This document shows, piece after piece, positions 14,114 to 23,976 of a stretch of 24,407 nucleotides of DNA (positions are counted from its first letter, which is position 1; every line of letters starts with the position of its first letter). The notes under the pieces were generated by a model, which searched no databases, was not told the DNA's origin, and saw only the letters and a program-made list of their open reading frames with translations. A program made the translations under genes and the position numbers. The stretch covers positions 1 to 24,407 of the forward strand of contig CAKSNQ010000024.1 of NCBI GenBank assembly GCA_934476315.1, in the 5' to 3' direction. This DNA comes from an uncultured Eubacteriales bacterium. GTDB taxonomy: Bacteria; Bacillota; Clostridia; Oscillospirales; CAG-272.

Positions 14114-16957
14114 TCAGCGGCAGAAGTAAATGTCGTCGATGATGAACGTCGTGTCGTTGCCGACAAGATACACGCGCATGTAGTTGACCGCCGAGCCGTC
14201 CGGCAGCCCTCCGGAGATGCTCGCGCCGGAGAACGGCAGGTACAGCTCGTTCCAGCCGCTCTGCTTCAGGCGCGACGCGAGGTTCCAGCTCCACTCCTCC
14301 TTATCGCACGTTCCGCCGCTGGTCAACTCCACCTGACCGTTCACGCCGATCTTGGTGTGATCCTCGACGTAAATCCAAAGGTGCAGGTAGCCGTCCTCGC
14401 AATAGTCCAAAATGTCCGTCGCCGGGAACGAATAGGAGAACAGCACGTCGCCCTTCGGCTTGATCTCCCACGCCGAGCCGGATTTCGCGTTGTCCCCGCT
14501 CACAAGGCGGTAGTCGCCGCCGAAGCGCACGTCGTCCGGCAGGCTGTCGCAGTTCAGGAAATCCTGACGCTTAGTGATGAGCTGACCGATGTCCGCGCCG
14601 CTATCCACAAGGTCCAGCGAGGAATCATAGGGGCGCTCCCACACCGAGTTGCGGTCGTTGCGCTGATAAATGACGACCGTGGAATCCTTGGTCAGGCGCA
14701 GGGAGGTTCCGAAAATGCGCATGGCGTTGACGACCGTCAGCTCGGAGGAGGTGACGTCGAACATCGGGTTGTCGCCCTTGAGCGTATCGATCGCGCAGTT
14801 GAGCACCAGCACGTCGGTCGAATCCTCCACGACCAGAAGCGAACGGCTGGCGTACATGAAGCAGTTGAGCATCCGCTCGCCCTGCGCGCCCTCCGCGCGG
14901 AACGGCGTGCAGTATTCGCGCAGAATGTCGTTGCACAGAATGGTGAACGGCGCCCCCGCGGACTGCTTCTCGCCGCTCTGGTTGTCGCGCCAGCGCTGTG
15001 CGTTGACGCGCGTGGTGTCAAAGGAAGCCGCCACGCGACTGCCGCGCTGAATGAAGTTGGGATTGCAGAGCACCTCCTCGACCGCGCCGTCGGCGCCGCC
15101 GACCGTCACGTGCGCGAGGTAGGAGCAACCGAACACCTGCTTGACAAAATGCTGGTCGCAATCACGGAAGTCGATGGCGTTGTAGGAGGCGACGACGACC
15201 GTATTGGTGACGTACACCCCTGCCCCGCCGCCGCGGATGACCGCGACCTTGGTCTCGGGCGCGTTCGCCTGAATCTTTTCCAGCGCCGTGGTCGGGTCGT
15301 TGGTCGGGCACCACACCCGCAGACCGCTCATGCCGGAATACGGCGAAAGCGTGATTGTCGCCTCGTCGGTGACATAGGTCAGGAGCACGGTTCCCCCCTC
15401 ATGCGCGGCGGTGTCGCGGGTGAAGATGGATTCCGCGCCGCGGAGCTGAACGCCCGAGGGAACCTTGATCGGGGTGTACAGGTGGTACGTCCCCGCGGGG
15501 AGATAGACAACGCCGCCCGTGAGCGCCGCCGCGTCCAGCGCCTTCTGAATGGCGGGGGCGGCGTCCTGCGTCTTGCCCTTCACGGCAGACAGCTCCGCGA
15601 CGTACAGATTCTCATTCGGCTTGAGGTAGCCGCCGTGCGTCACCGTGATTTTTCCGACCGCATCCGGGTCGGCGAATTGATCGTCGTAGCAAAGAACGTC
15701 GGCATCGACCTTGCCGCGCACGTCCATTCCGCTCAGACGGAGCGGGACCTTTTTGACCGCACTGCGGATGGCGTACTCCGACCCCTCAATCTCGCCGTGG
15801 GCGATGAGGACGGTGTTGCCGGCGCTGATCGCCTCGACCTCCAGTCCGATGACGCAATCCGTGACGGAAAGGTCATAGAAATTGCCCCAGAAGGCGCTCG
15901 TGCGCACCGTGGTCGGGTTGCAGAAGCGGATGCCCGTGGCACAGCCGCGGATGGAAATTTCGCTGAACATCTCCAGGTCCAGGTCACCGAGAATCATGCC
16001 CGTCGCGTTTTTGTGGCAGTAGGCTCTCAACGCGTCGGCGTCACTGCAACCGAAGCCGCGAGTCGCCCGCGTCCACAGCTCGGGCGAGATGTGCACGCCC
16101 GTCGTGTAGCCGACGTCGCTGGAACGGTGCATTTCGATGCCCGTTTCCAGCGCGCACATGTAAATGTTCTCCAGCTCGGCAAGCTCGTGCCATTCCACGT
16201 CGTACATGACGCCGACGCCGATGCCGCGGTAGGAGTTGAGCATGGTGATATTGCGCAGGGTCAGGGTGTGCACGCTCTGCTCCATGGCGTAAAACGTAAA
16301 GCCGTAGCGCTTGACGTCGGTCGCGCTCTGCTCGGGGTAAAACACGGTCAGACCGATGACGCCGGAGTTGGAGTACATGGCGAACAGCGCGTTGCGGTTA
16401 CGCTCCTCCTGCCCGTCGCGGATGGCGTTGGGCTTGGCGAGGATGATCGTGCCGTAGCTCAGCGGCTCGTCGGTCGTCCCGGGGTTCTGCCAGTCGCCGC
16501 GCAGGGTGACGTTCGAGGGGATGGTGATGCTTTTTGTCACCAGATACTGCCCTGCCGGAAGAAAAACGGTGCCGCCGCCGAGCTTCTCGCAGTCCGCGAG
16601 CGCCGCCTTGATCGCCGCGGTGCTGTCCGTCTGACCGGTCGGGTCAGCGCCATACTTTTCGTCGGTCGCCACCACGTCGGCAAGAATCACATCGTCCGTC
16701 GCGTAGGCGGGGCGAACGAGCGTCGGGCGCGCCTCGCTCAGAATGGTCGAGGTCGGAATTTCTGTCGGCTCAACGGGCACATCCGGGTCGTCCGGCTTGC
16801 CCGGATCGTCCGGCTTGCCGGGGTCATCCGGGGTATTCGGGTCGTCCGGCAAGCTCGGGTCGTCCGGCGTGTCCGGGGTCGGCTTGCACGCGGCAAGAGC
16901 GCCTGCGATGGTGCAAAGCAGCAGGAGCAGTGCGACGGTGCGCAGATACTTCTTCAT
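14114..16957 (-). CDS. Tandem pectate-lyase-3/GH55-like beta-helix lipoprotein
   Basis: A 947-residue surface lipoprotein. The signal peptide ends in lipobox LAAC (C24), followed by a tether built on PDDP and GKPDDP repeats (about 28-60). Two modules with the Pectate_lyase_3 signature follow: GADPTGQTDSTAAIKAAL with GGGTVFLPAGQYLV (about 93-160), and AIQKALDAA with GGVVYLPAGTYHLY (about 455-505), each starting a right-handed beta helix. Two such modules in one chain is the GH55 exo-beta-1,3-glucanase plan, but polysaccharide lyase or epimerase-like activity is equally possible. A C-terminal beta-sandwich-like region (about 815-947) ends in DDIYFCR. It is paralogous to the gene at 17170-20340. 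There is no close ribosome site; AAAGGAT lies beyond a hairpin 34 nt upstream. Confidence 0.82.
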   Translation of the reverse strand: MKKYLRTVALLLLLCTIAGALAACKPTPDTPDDPSLPDDPNTPDDPGKPDDPGKPDDPDVPVEPTEIPTSTILSEARPTLVRPAYATDDVILADVVATDEKYGADPTGQTDSTAAIKAALADCEKLGGGTVFLPAGQYLVTKSITIPSNVTLRGDWQNPGTTDEPLSYGTIILAKPNAIRDGQEERNRNALFAMYSNSGVIGLTVFYPEQSATDVKRYGFTFYAMEQSVHTLTLRNITMLNSYRGIGVGVMYDVEWHELAELENIYMCALETGIEMHRSSDVGYTTGVHISPELWTRATRGFGCSDADALRAYCHKNATGMILGDLDLEMFSEISIRGCATGIRFCNPTTVRTSAFWGNFYDLSVTDCVIGLEVEAISAGNTVLIAHGEIEGSEYAIRSAVKKVPLRLSGMDVRGKVDADVLCYDDQFADPDAVGKITVTHGGYLKPNENLYVAELSAVKGKTQDAAPAIQKALDAAALTGGVVYLPAGTYHLYTPIKVPSGVQLRGAESIFTRDTAAHEGGTVLLTYVTDEATITLSPYSGMSGLRVWCPTNDPTTALEKIQANAPETKVAVIRGGGAGVYVTNTVVVASYNAIDFRDCDQHFVKQVFGCSYLAHVTVGGADGAVEEVLCNPNFIQRGSRVAASFDTTRVNAQRWRDNQSGEKQSAGAPFTILCNDILREYCTPFRAEGAQGERMLNCFMYASRSLLVVEDSTDVLVLNCAIDTLKGDNPMFDVTSSELTVVNAMRIFGTSLRLTKDSTVVIYQRNDRNSVWERPYDSSLDLVDSGADIGQLITKRQDFLNCDSLPDDVRFGGDYRLVSGDNAKSGSAWEIKPKGDVLFSYSFPATDILDYCEDGYLHLWIYVEDHTKIGVNGQVELTSGGTCDKEEWSWNLASRLKQSGWNELYLPFSGASISGGLPDGSAVNYMRVYLVGNDTTFIIDDIYFCR

Positions 16958-16970
16958 GATTCAGACCGTA

Positions 16971-16998
16971 GCTTTTGCGTCGGCAAAAGCATCCTTTC
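16971..16998 (-). promoter_or_regulatory. Ribosome site separated from start by a perfect hairpin
   Basis: On the minus strand GAAAGGAT (16991-16998) precedes GCTTTTGC/GTCG-type loop/GCAAAAGC (16971-16990), an 8-bp perfect hairpin, and then 13 nt to the ATG at 16957. An in-frame stop (TGA) just before the ATG excludes an earlier in-frame start. Folding would shorten the effective spacer to about 15 nt. Confidence 0.5.
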
Positions 16999-17035
16999 TC
17001 TTGGTTCGGAGTGCGTGTTCCGCACATTCCTCCTC

Positions 17036-17064
17036 ATTTTATCATGCGCCTTTGGGTTTTGCAA
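17036..17064 (-). promoter_or_regulatory. Promoter of the 947-residue lipoprotein gene
   Basis: On the minus strand, TTGCAA (17059-17064), a 17-bp spacer and TAAAAT (17036-17041). Just upstream lie two 11-bp direct repeats (17071-17081 and 17082-17092) and a TTTGTACAAA palindrome (17090-17099). Confidence 0.82.
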
Positions 17065-17104
17065 GGCTTTTCCGTGATTTCTCCGTAATTTTGTACAAAT
17101 ACAA

Positions 17105-17141
17105 TAAAAAAGTCGGGGGCGTTTTGTATAACACCCCCAAC
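17105..17141 (-). terminator. Terminator of the 1056-residue lipoprotein gene
   Basis: On the minus strand GTTGGGGGTG pairs with CGCCCCCGAC (17112-17141, two G-T wobbles) around a 10-nt loop, followed by TTTTTT (17106-17111). It lies 28 nt after the stop codon and before the next promoter, so the two paralogues are separate transcription units. Confidence 0.9.
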
Positions 17142-17169
17142 CGGATTGCATGGTATTGTTTTGAATGGA

Positions 17170-20100
17170 TTACTTGCAGAAATAGATATTGTCGATGTAA
17201 TAGTCGATCGTATCGCCTTTTTTGGTATAGGTCGTGTAGACACGGATAAAGTTTGCCGACGAGGGATTGAAATCGCCGCCCGCGAGTTTGGCATAGTTCA
17301 GCGGCAGGTAGATCTCGTTCCAGCCGGGCTGGGCGACGTGGGAGACGAACGCCCACGACAGCTCCTGCACATCCGCCTGACCGGAGGAGGTCAGCTCGAT
17401 GTAGCCGCCCCAGAAAATGTGAAGCGGGTCGGTGATGTAGATCGACATGTGGAGGTAGCCGTCCTCCATGTAGTCGGAGACGTCGGTCGCATTGAAGCGA
17501 TAGGAGAATACGACGTCCGTCTCGGTTCCCTCGTGGTGATGACGCCACGAAGCGGTGCCCTCTTTGACGTACTTGGCGTCCTTATTGAGCGTCACGCCGG
17601 AGGTTCTGTCCAGCGTCTCGCACCCCGTCACCGGCAAGCGGTCGGTGTCCGCCACGACGGTATCCTTGCCCGTCGAAGAGTAGTACGGCGGTTCGACCAC
17701 GAAGTTATTCGCCACGCGGTTGAGCATGGCAAGCGAGCTGGAGCTGTCACAGGAGACCGACGTACCGCCGCAGGAACGCAGGGTGTTGATCATGCGGACG
17801 TCGCTGTTATTGACCGCCGTGACAAATGCGGCGTACTGGAAGTCCGTCGTCAGGTTCTGCGCCAACACCGAACTGTTGTCGCAATACACCAGCGTGTTGG
17901 GCGCGTACATGAAGCAGTTGAACACGCGCTCGCCCTCGGCGTCCTCCAGCGAGATTGTGCGGCAGTAGGTGCGTTCCAGGTCGCCGCACAGGATGGCAAA
18001 GCCCTCGCTCTGCCCTTCGCTTCCCATGAAGTAGCTCCACCGGGAGAGGTCGCAGAGTTCGGGGTCAAAGGTCGCCGCCGCCATATTGTTCCGCGTCAGA
18101 TAGCTGGGGTTGCTCAGAACCTCCTCGATCACGCCGTTCTTTCCGCCCGCCTTGACCAGCGAGAGGTAGCACATGCCGCCCAGCTCCTTGACGTGGTGGT
18201 TATCGCACCCGGTGAAGTCCACGCCGACGAATCCGGCAACGATCGTGACGCGGGTCACATACACGCCCTCGCCGTCGCCGCGGATACCGACGATGGATTC
18301 CGCCTTCATGCGCCCGCTCTTCTCGAGCATTTCCAGCGCCGTGGACGGAACGAACGGAGGATACCACAGCCGCAGACCGCTCACGCCCGCATTGGTATTC
18401 AGGGTGATCGTGGCGTCCTTTTCCACATAGGAAAGAAGCACGGTGCCAAGGTCGGTCCGGCGGGTATCCTTGGTATTGACCGTGGACACGCCGCGCAGCT
18501 CCACCCCCGCGGGAACGGTCAGCGGCGCATAGAGGCTGTAAATGCCGGCGGGAACGTAGACCACGCCGCCCGTCTTGCCCGCTTCGTCCAGCGCCTTCTG
18601 AATGGCGGCGGAGGCGTCCTTTTTACTGCGGCTGAGCCCCGCGACGTCGGCGACGTACAGGATTGCCTCGGGCTTTTTGTGCGTGCCGTAGACCAGCTCG
18701 TCGTCCGAGAGGTCTGTCTCCTTATCGATCATGATGCGCTCGCCCTTGACATCGCCCCGGAGCGTGACATCACACAGCTTGATGACGCCGTCGGCGGAAT
18801 CGTTGCGCAGCGCGTACACCGAGCCTTCGATTCTGCCGCGGGCGATGACCATTCCCGCGTCGGGGTTGGTCTTATCCGCCAGGATGCCGTTGTCGCACTC
18901 AAGAATGTTCAGGTCGTAGAAAAGTCCCCAGAACGCATAGTTCGAGGTATTTTTGGTAAAGCGGATGCCCGTCTCGCACTGTTCGATCAGGACGGTCGAG
19001 AGCACATAGTCGTCCAGCTGACCCAGCCGCATGCCGAGCGTGTGGCTCCGGCAGTACTCCTCCACATTGCTGCCCGTGGCGTACCCGGCGCCCGCTTCGC
19101 TCCAGTACTTGGGCGAGATGCGGATGTCGGTCGCGTAGCCGACCTCGCTGGAAGCGTCCATGTCGATGGCGACCTCCAGAGCGCAGGCGCGGATGCGGTC
19201 GAGGCGCATCTGCTCATGCTTGGGCGCGTCTGCGGTCGTGGCGTACGTAGGGCAGATGCCGATGCCGCGATAGGAGTTGATCAGCGTGATGCACTTGAGC
19301 GACGCAAGCCCCAGCGGGTTTCCGCTCGACGGACTGCCGCAGAAGGTAAAGCCGTAACGACGGGGCGAGGTCGTGTTCTGATCGGGGTAGTAGACCGTCA
19401 GTCCGACCGCGCCGGAGTTTTCTTTCAGGAGGAAGAGCGGGTTTTCGTCCCGCGCGGCGTCCTCGCTCACCGTTTTCGGCTTGGCGAGGATAATCGTTCC
19501 GTACACCGGCTCGGCGCCGTCGGTCTCCTCGGGGTCCTGCCAGTCGCCCAAGAGCGTCACGCCCTCGGGGATGGTCACGGTGGAAGTGACAAGGTACGTG
19601 CCCGTCGGCAAAAAGACGGTTCCGCCGCCCGCCGCGGCGCAAGCGTCCAGCGCTCTCTGGATCGCCTTGGTGCTGTCGGTCATGCCCGTCAGATCGGCGC
19701 CGTAATCGTCGGTGGCGATGATATTGGCAATCACGATATCCTCGGTATCAAAGGAGGTCTTGACGATGGTCGGGCGCGTTTCGTCCCACTCGGCGACCTT
19801 GCCGCCGGGGACAGTATAAGTAGCCTGATACACGTAATCGCCCGGCAGAATCTCCTGCTTGCCGACGACGTTGTTGATGAACCATTCCGCGGCGCGGACG
19901 GTCAGCGCGTCGGTATAGCCGAGGATGACCAGCTTATTGCCGACGACGCGCACGGCGAACTCCGACTCGGACAGCGTGGCTTGCACCTGCTCGGTCTCCG
20001 GGCGGTTGGTCAAGCCGATGAGGATTTCCCGCTTTGCCGTCAGCTCCTCGGCGGACAGCCCCGCGGCGGAGTCCAGATCGTTCTGCACCTTGGGGGAAAC

Positions 20101-20340
20101 GCCGTACGCCTCCTTGATGGCGGTCCGCACGGCTTTCATCGCGCTGTCCACGGTACGCGGCGCCACGTCCGCGCGCACGATGGTGTAGGCGTCCGCCTCA
20201 TCCGTCCATTTCAGCGGGAAATCCGGACCTTTTTCGATGGGGTCGTCCGGCTTCGCCGGTTCTTTCTTACAGGCGCACAGCAGTGCGGCGGCAAGGGAAA
20301 CTGCCAGCATAAAAATCACAACCTTCTTTCCTTTTTTCAC
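17170..20340 (-). CDS. Tandem pectate-lyase-3/GH55-like lipoprotein with extra N-terminal domain
   Basis: A 1056-residue surface lipoprotein paralogous to the 947-residue one. The start is a GTG at 20340 with GGAGGAA (20346-20352) 5 nt upstream; the ATG at 20406 would bury the signal peptide. Lipobox LCAC gives C24, followed by a short PDDP tether. Residues about 40-185 are an additional domain with REILIGLTNRPET and AAEWFIN, resembling the alpha/beta N-terminal domain found in GH20/GH67-type enzymes. Two beta-helix modules follow: GADLTGMTDSTKAIQRAL with GGGTVFLPTGTYLV (about 205-260), and AIQKALDEA with GGVVYVPAGIYSLY (about 560-620). A C-terminal region (about 925-1056) matches its paralogue, ending DNIYFCK. 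It probably acts on an extracellular polysaccharide; the activity is not determined. Confidence 0.83.
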   Translation of the reverse strand: MKKGKKVVIFMLAVSLAAALLCACKKEPAKPDDPIEKGPDFPLKWTDEADAYTIVRADVAPRTVDSAMKAVRTAIKEAYGVSPKVQNDLDSAAGLSAEELTAKREILIGLTNRPETEQVQATLSESEFAVRVVGNKLVILGYTDALTVRAAEWFINNVVGKQEILPGDYVYQATYTVPGGKVAEWDETRPTIVKTSFDTEDIVIANIIATDDYGADLTGMTDSTKAIQRALDACAAAGGGTVFLPTGTYLVTSTVTIPEGVTLLGDWQDPEETDGAEPVYGTIILAKPKTVSEDAARDENPLFLLKENSGAVGLTVYYPDQNTTSPRRYGFTFCGSPSSGNPLGLASLKCITLINSYRGIGICPTYATTADAPKHEQMRLDRIRACALEVAIDMDASSEVGYATDIRISPKYWSEAGAGYATGSNVEEYCRSHTLGMRLGQLDDYVLSTVLIEQCETGIRFTKNTSNYAFWGLFYDLNILECDNGILADKTNPDAGMVIARGRIEGSVYALRNDSADGVIKLCDVTLRGDVKGERIMIDKETDLSDDELVYGTHKKPEAILYVADVAGLSRSKKDASAAIQKALDEAGKTGGVVYVPAGIYSLYAPLTVPAGVELRGVSTVNTKDTRRTDLGTVLLSYVEKDATITLNTNAGVSGLRLWYPPFVPSTALEMLEKSGRMKAESIVGIRGDGEGVYVTRVTIVAGFVGVDFTGCDNHHVKELGGMCYLSLVKAGGKNGVIEEVLSNPSYLTRNNMAAATFDPELCDLSRWSYFMGSEGQSEGFAILCGDLERTYCRTISLEDAEGERVFNCFMYAPNTLVYCDNSSVLAQNLTTDFQYAAFVTAVNNSDVRMINTLRSCGGTSVSCDSSSSLAMLNRVANNFVVEPPYYSSTGKDTVVADTDRLPVTGCETLDRTSGVTLNKDAKYVKEGTASWRHHHEGTETDVVFSYRFNATDVSDYMEDGYLHMSIYITDPLHIFWGGYIELTSSGQADVQELSWAFVSHVAQPGWNEIYLPLNYAKLAGGDFNPSSANFIRVYTTYTKKGDTIDYYIDNIYFCK

Positions 20341-20463
20341 GAATGTTCCTCCAACACCCCGGCGCAGACCGCCGGATATTTTTTCGCACTCAAAAGACAA
20401 AAACACACTGCAAGGCGGATTTTTCGGTCAAAATGCCCGATTTGAACCCGCGAATGCAGTGCC

Positions 20464-20492
20464 ATTTTACCATATTTTGCGGCGCAAGTCAA
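20464..20492 (-). promoter_or_regulatory. Promoter of the 1056-residue lipoprotein gene
   Basis: On the minus strand, TTGACT (20487-20492), a 17-bp spacer and TAAAAT (20464-20469). It begins only 10 bp after the mscS-like stop codon, leaving a leader of ~120 nt before the GTG start. Confidence 0.85.
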
Positions 20493-20502
20493 GTGTTGCG
20501 CC

Positions 20503-21315
20503 TCATTTTTTCATACGAAGTTCCCGCTGCGGGAACGGCATGGCGATGCCCGCGCGTGTCAGCGCCGCCGGGATGTTCTCCAGAAGGTCAAAGTACACGT
20601 CCCAATAGTCCTCCCGCCGCACCCACGCCTTGACGATCAGCTCCAGGGCGCTGTCGCGGTAGGCGCTGATGCGGACGGTGGGGGCAGGGGCGTCGCGCAC
20701 GCGGGAATCGGCGGCAAGCGCGGAGAGGATCGCCGCCTCCGCCCGCGCCGGGTCAATGTCGTACGGAACGGGAAACGGAATGTCCACCCGTCGCCGCGGC
20801 TTTTCGGAATGATTGACCACGCTCCCCGCGCTGATGCTCCCGTTGGGGAGGTAGACCACCCGGTTGTCGGGCGTGCGCAGTTTGGTGGCGACGATGTGGA
20901 TGTCCTCCACCGTGCCCTCAAACTCCCCGACCTCAATATAGTCGTCGATACGGAACGGGCGGGTCAGAAGAATCAGCACGCCACCCGCGAGGTTGGACAG
21001 CGCGCCGTTGACGGCGAGTCCGACGCCGACGCCCAGCGACGCGAGCAACGCCGCGAGCGCCCCCGTGTCCAGTCCGACGTAGCCGAGAAGCGCCAGTGTA
21101 ATCAGCGTTTTGAAGAGAATCTTGCCGAAATACACGAGCGTCACCGTCAGGGTCTTATCCAGCCGTTTGCCGCGGCGGACGATCCTGCGCCCCAGCAGGT
21201 TGATGAGGCGGAACGTCACCCAAAGAAGTGCCGCCGCGACCACCAGCCGCACGCCGTCGCTCATCGCCCACGCGATCACCCGTTCCAACACCTGTTTCCA
21301 ATCAATAGGCTCCAT
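20503..21315 (-). CDS. Small-conductance mechanosensitive channel (MscS family)
   Basis: A 270-residue membrane channel that should open on osmotic downshock. Three membrane segments are visible at about 20-42, 60-80 and 85-118. The third is rich in Gly and Ala (GVGVGLAVNGALSNLAGG), the pore-lining helix pattern. PFRIDDYIEVGEFEGTVEDI (120-139) and VYLPNGSI (154-161) are MscS beta-domain hallmarks. Length is close to E. coli MscS. GGAGGT at 21322-21327 supports the start. It follows the AraC-type gene by 128 nt with no terminator seen, so the two may be co-transcribed, but no functional link to sugar use is evident. Confidence 0.94.
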   Translation of the reverse strand: MEPIDWKQVLERVIAWAMSDGVRLVVAAALLWVTFRLINLLGRRIVRRGKRLDKTLTVTLVYFGKILFKTLITLALLGYVGLDTGALAALLASLGVGVGLAVNGALSNLAGGVLILLTRPFRIDDYIEVGEFEGTVEDIHIVATKLRTPDNRVVYLPNGSISAGSVVNHSEKPRRRVDIPFPVPYDIDPARAEAAILSALAADSRVRDAPAPTVRISAYRDSALELIVKAWVRREDYWDVYFDLLENIPAALTRAGIAMPFPQRELRMKK

Positions 21316-21398
21316 CCGGACACCTCCGCCACCGATTTTCCTCCATAGCAGTATGCCGCGCCCCGCGTTTTTTATCCGCCGCGCCGGAAATTCTTCCT

Positions 21399-21456
21399 GA
21401 TTTATATCTCCCGGCTTATATTTCCCTGCTCACATCCCCCGACTCATATCTCCCGG
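21399..21456. repeat. Four-unit ~15-bp degenerate tandem array
   Basis: Units at 21399-21413, 21414-21428, 21429-21442 and 21443-21456 share a YTYATATCTCCCG-like pattern. The last unit covers the stop codon of the AraC-type gene, so the array extends from the gene end into the intergenic space. Confidence 0.65.
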
Positions 21457-22427
21457 GCACTCCGGGGATGTTCTCTTGTATCGTCGGTATCTCCCGTACC
21501 ATTCGCCTCCCCTGCCCCGCCTGTCCCGTCTGTCCCTCTTTCCTCCCCCGTTTTTTCCGGGCGCTCCGCCGTGCGACGGCGGTATTCCCGCGGCGGGATG
21601 CCCACACAGCGGCGGAACAAGCGGCTGAAGTACAGCGCGTCCTCAAAATTCAGCGCGTCGGAAATTTCCCCGACCGACAGCTCACTCTCGCGCAGCAGGC
21701 GGCGGGCAAGCGACAGCTTTGCCTCGCGGATATACACGTGCGGCGGCTGCCCCATGATCTCCCGGAACACGCGCGAGAAGCGGTCAACGCTCCATCCCGC
21801 CGCCCCCGCGTACTCCCCGACCGTCCCCGCCCGCGCCGGGTCGCGTCGGATGCCCTCGGCGATGTCGTAAATGACGCGCGTCATGCGTCGCCGCGCCCCC
21901 GTCTGCCCCCCGGAGCCGTCCGCCCGCTCCCGTGCCAGCGCCCCGAGCAGAACGGTCAGCCACGCCGCCATCAACGCGTCGCGCCCGGGGCGGTTCAGAG
22001 CGTATTCGCCGAGCAGGTGCGAAAACGCCTCCGGCACCTGAGCGTCGTCCGTCCCGCGCAAAACCCCCGGGGACAGCGCCCACTGCTCCATCAGCCGCGG
22101 TGCCTCCCGCCCCGCAAAGTGGACCCAGCCGCAGGCGTTGTCCTCCGCCGCGTAAAACGTATATTTCTGCGCCTGCCCGGGCGCGTAGATGAGCGCGTCG
22201 CCCGCGTACAGGTCGAAATTCTCCCCCTCATAGGTCGCGTGACAACACCCCCGCATGAGCAAAAGCAGGTGCCAGTCCCGCCGTCCGCCCGCGCGCAGGG
22301 TGGTATAGTCCGTCCGAATGACGCCGCCGCGCCCGACCGTATTGATACCGACGCTGTTGACCGACAGCGCCTCGCCCTCCGTCGTCCCGGCAAGCTGTAT
22401 GTCGTCTTTTTCCGTATGATACCGCAT
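21444..22427 (-). CDS. AraC-family transcriptional regulator
   Basis: A 327-residue regulator. An N-terminal cupin-like sensor (about 20-110, with GDALIYAPGQAQKYTFY) probably binds a sugar. The C-terminal AraC domain holds two helix-turn-helix motifs (about 201-222 and 250-272), with FSRVFREIMGQPPHVYI and FSRLFRRCVGIPPREY as family signatures. Residues after about 288 form a Gly/Thr/Asp/Glu-rich tail, which is unusual. GGAGGG at 22431-22436 supports the ATG at 22427 over one five codons earlier. It is divergent from the GH4 alpha-galactosidase gene and is its most likely regulator, by the general habit of this family. Confidence 0.92.
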   Translation of the reverse strand: MRYHTEKDDIQLAGTTEGEALSVNSVGINTVGRGGVIRTDYTTLRAGGRRDWHLLLLMRGCCHATYEGENFDLYAGDALIYAPGQAQKYTFYAAEDNACGWVHFAGREAPRLMEQWALSPGVLRGTDDAQVPEAFSHLLGEYALNRPGRDALMAAWLTVLLGALARERADGSGGQTGARRRMTRVIYDIAEGIRRDPARAGTVGEYAGAAGWSVDRFSRVFREIMGQPPHVYIREAKLSLARRLLRESELSVGEISDALNFEDALYFSRLFRRCVGIPPREYRRRTAERPEKTGEERGTDGTGGAGEANGTGDTDDTREHPRSAREI

Positions 22428-22520
22428 GATTCCCTCCCACACTCCGGTTCTCCTGCCCGTGCAGATTCAGCTTCCGTCCGCGCAGGGTGTTAAGGCAATA
22501 TCGTGCTTTTCAGCAGTCCT

Positions 22521-22530
22521 CTGTGCACAG
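22521..22530. promoter_or_regulatory. Palindrome overlapping the AraC-gene -10 box
   Basis: CTGTGCACAG is a perfect 10-bp palindrome that overlaps the first bases of the minus-strand -10 region. It could be an operator for autoregulation or for another repressor. Confidence 0.35.
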
Positions 22531-22557
22531 TATAGCACATCGCGCGGAAAAATGCAA
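22529..22557 (-). promoter_or_regulatory. Promoter of the AraC-type gene
   Basis: On the minus strand, TTGCAT (22552-22557), a 17-bp spacer and TATACT (22529-22534). The leader is about 100 nt. Confidence 0.8.
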
Positions 22558-22559
22558 TC

Positions 22560-22589
22560 CCGTTTTTGTCCATATATTCAACCGTTTTT
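22560..22589. promoter_or_regulatory. Direct-repeat site between divergent promoters
   Basis: CCGTTTTT occurs at 22560-22567 and 22582-22589, a 22-bp period (two helical turns). One copy abuts the -35 of the AraC-type gene and the other the -35 of the GH4 gene. This geometry suits two AraC-domain half-sites, or phased A/T-tracts. Confidence 0.5.
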
Positions 22590-22593
22590 TCTA

Positions 22594-22622
22594 TGGAAAT
22601 GCGCCGTCCCGTGTCGTATAAT
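22594..22622 (+). promoter_or_regulatory. Promoter of the GH4 gene
   Basis: A perfect TATAAT at 22617-22622 with a weak -35 (TGGAAA 22594-22599) at 17 bp. A weak -35 next to a possible activator site is typical of activator-dependent promoters. The leader contains GCCGCG/CGCGGC (22636-22649), an inverted repeat just before the ribosome site. Confidence 0.7.
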
Positions 22623-22665
22623 GTCTGTACCAAATGCCGCGTGCGCGGCGGAAAGGCGGAATCTG

Positions 22666-23976
<1,311 letters not shown>

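Noticed and set aside
13916..17077. Long plus-strand open frame opposite the 947-residue lipoprotein
   Set aside because: It has Val/Arg/His-rich composition without domains, no ribosome site, and mirrors a well-supported gene with signal peptide and promoter. It results from GC-rich codon use.
17146..20445. Long plus-strand open frame opposite the 1056-residue lipoprotein
   Set aside because: Same reason: no recognisable domain, starts inside a terminator region, while the minus strand has promoter, ribosome site, lipobox and terminator.
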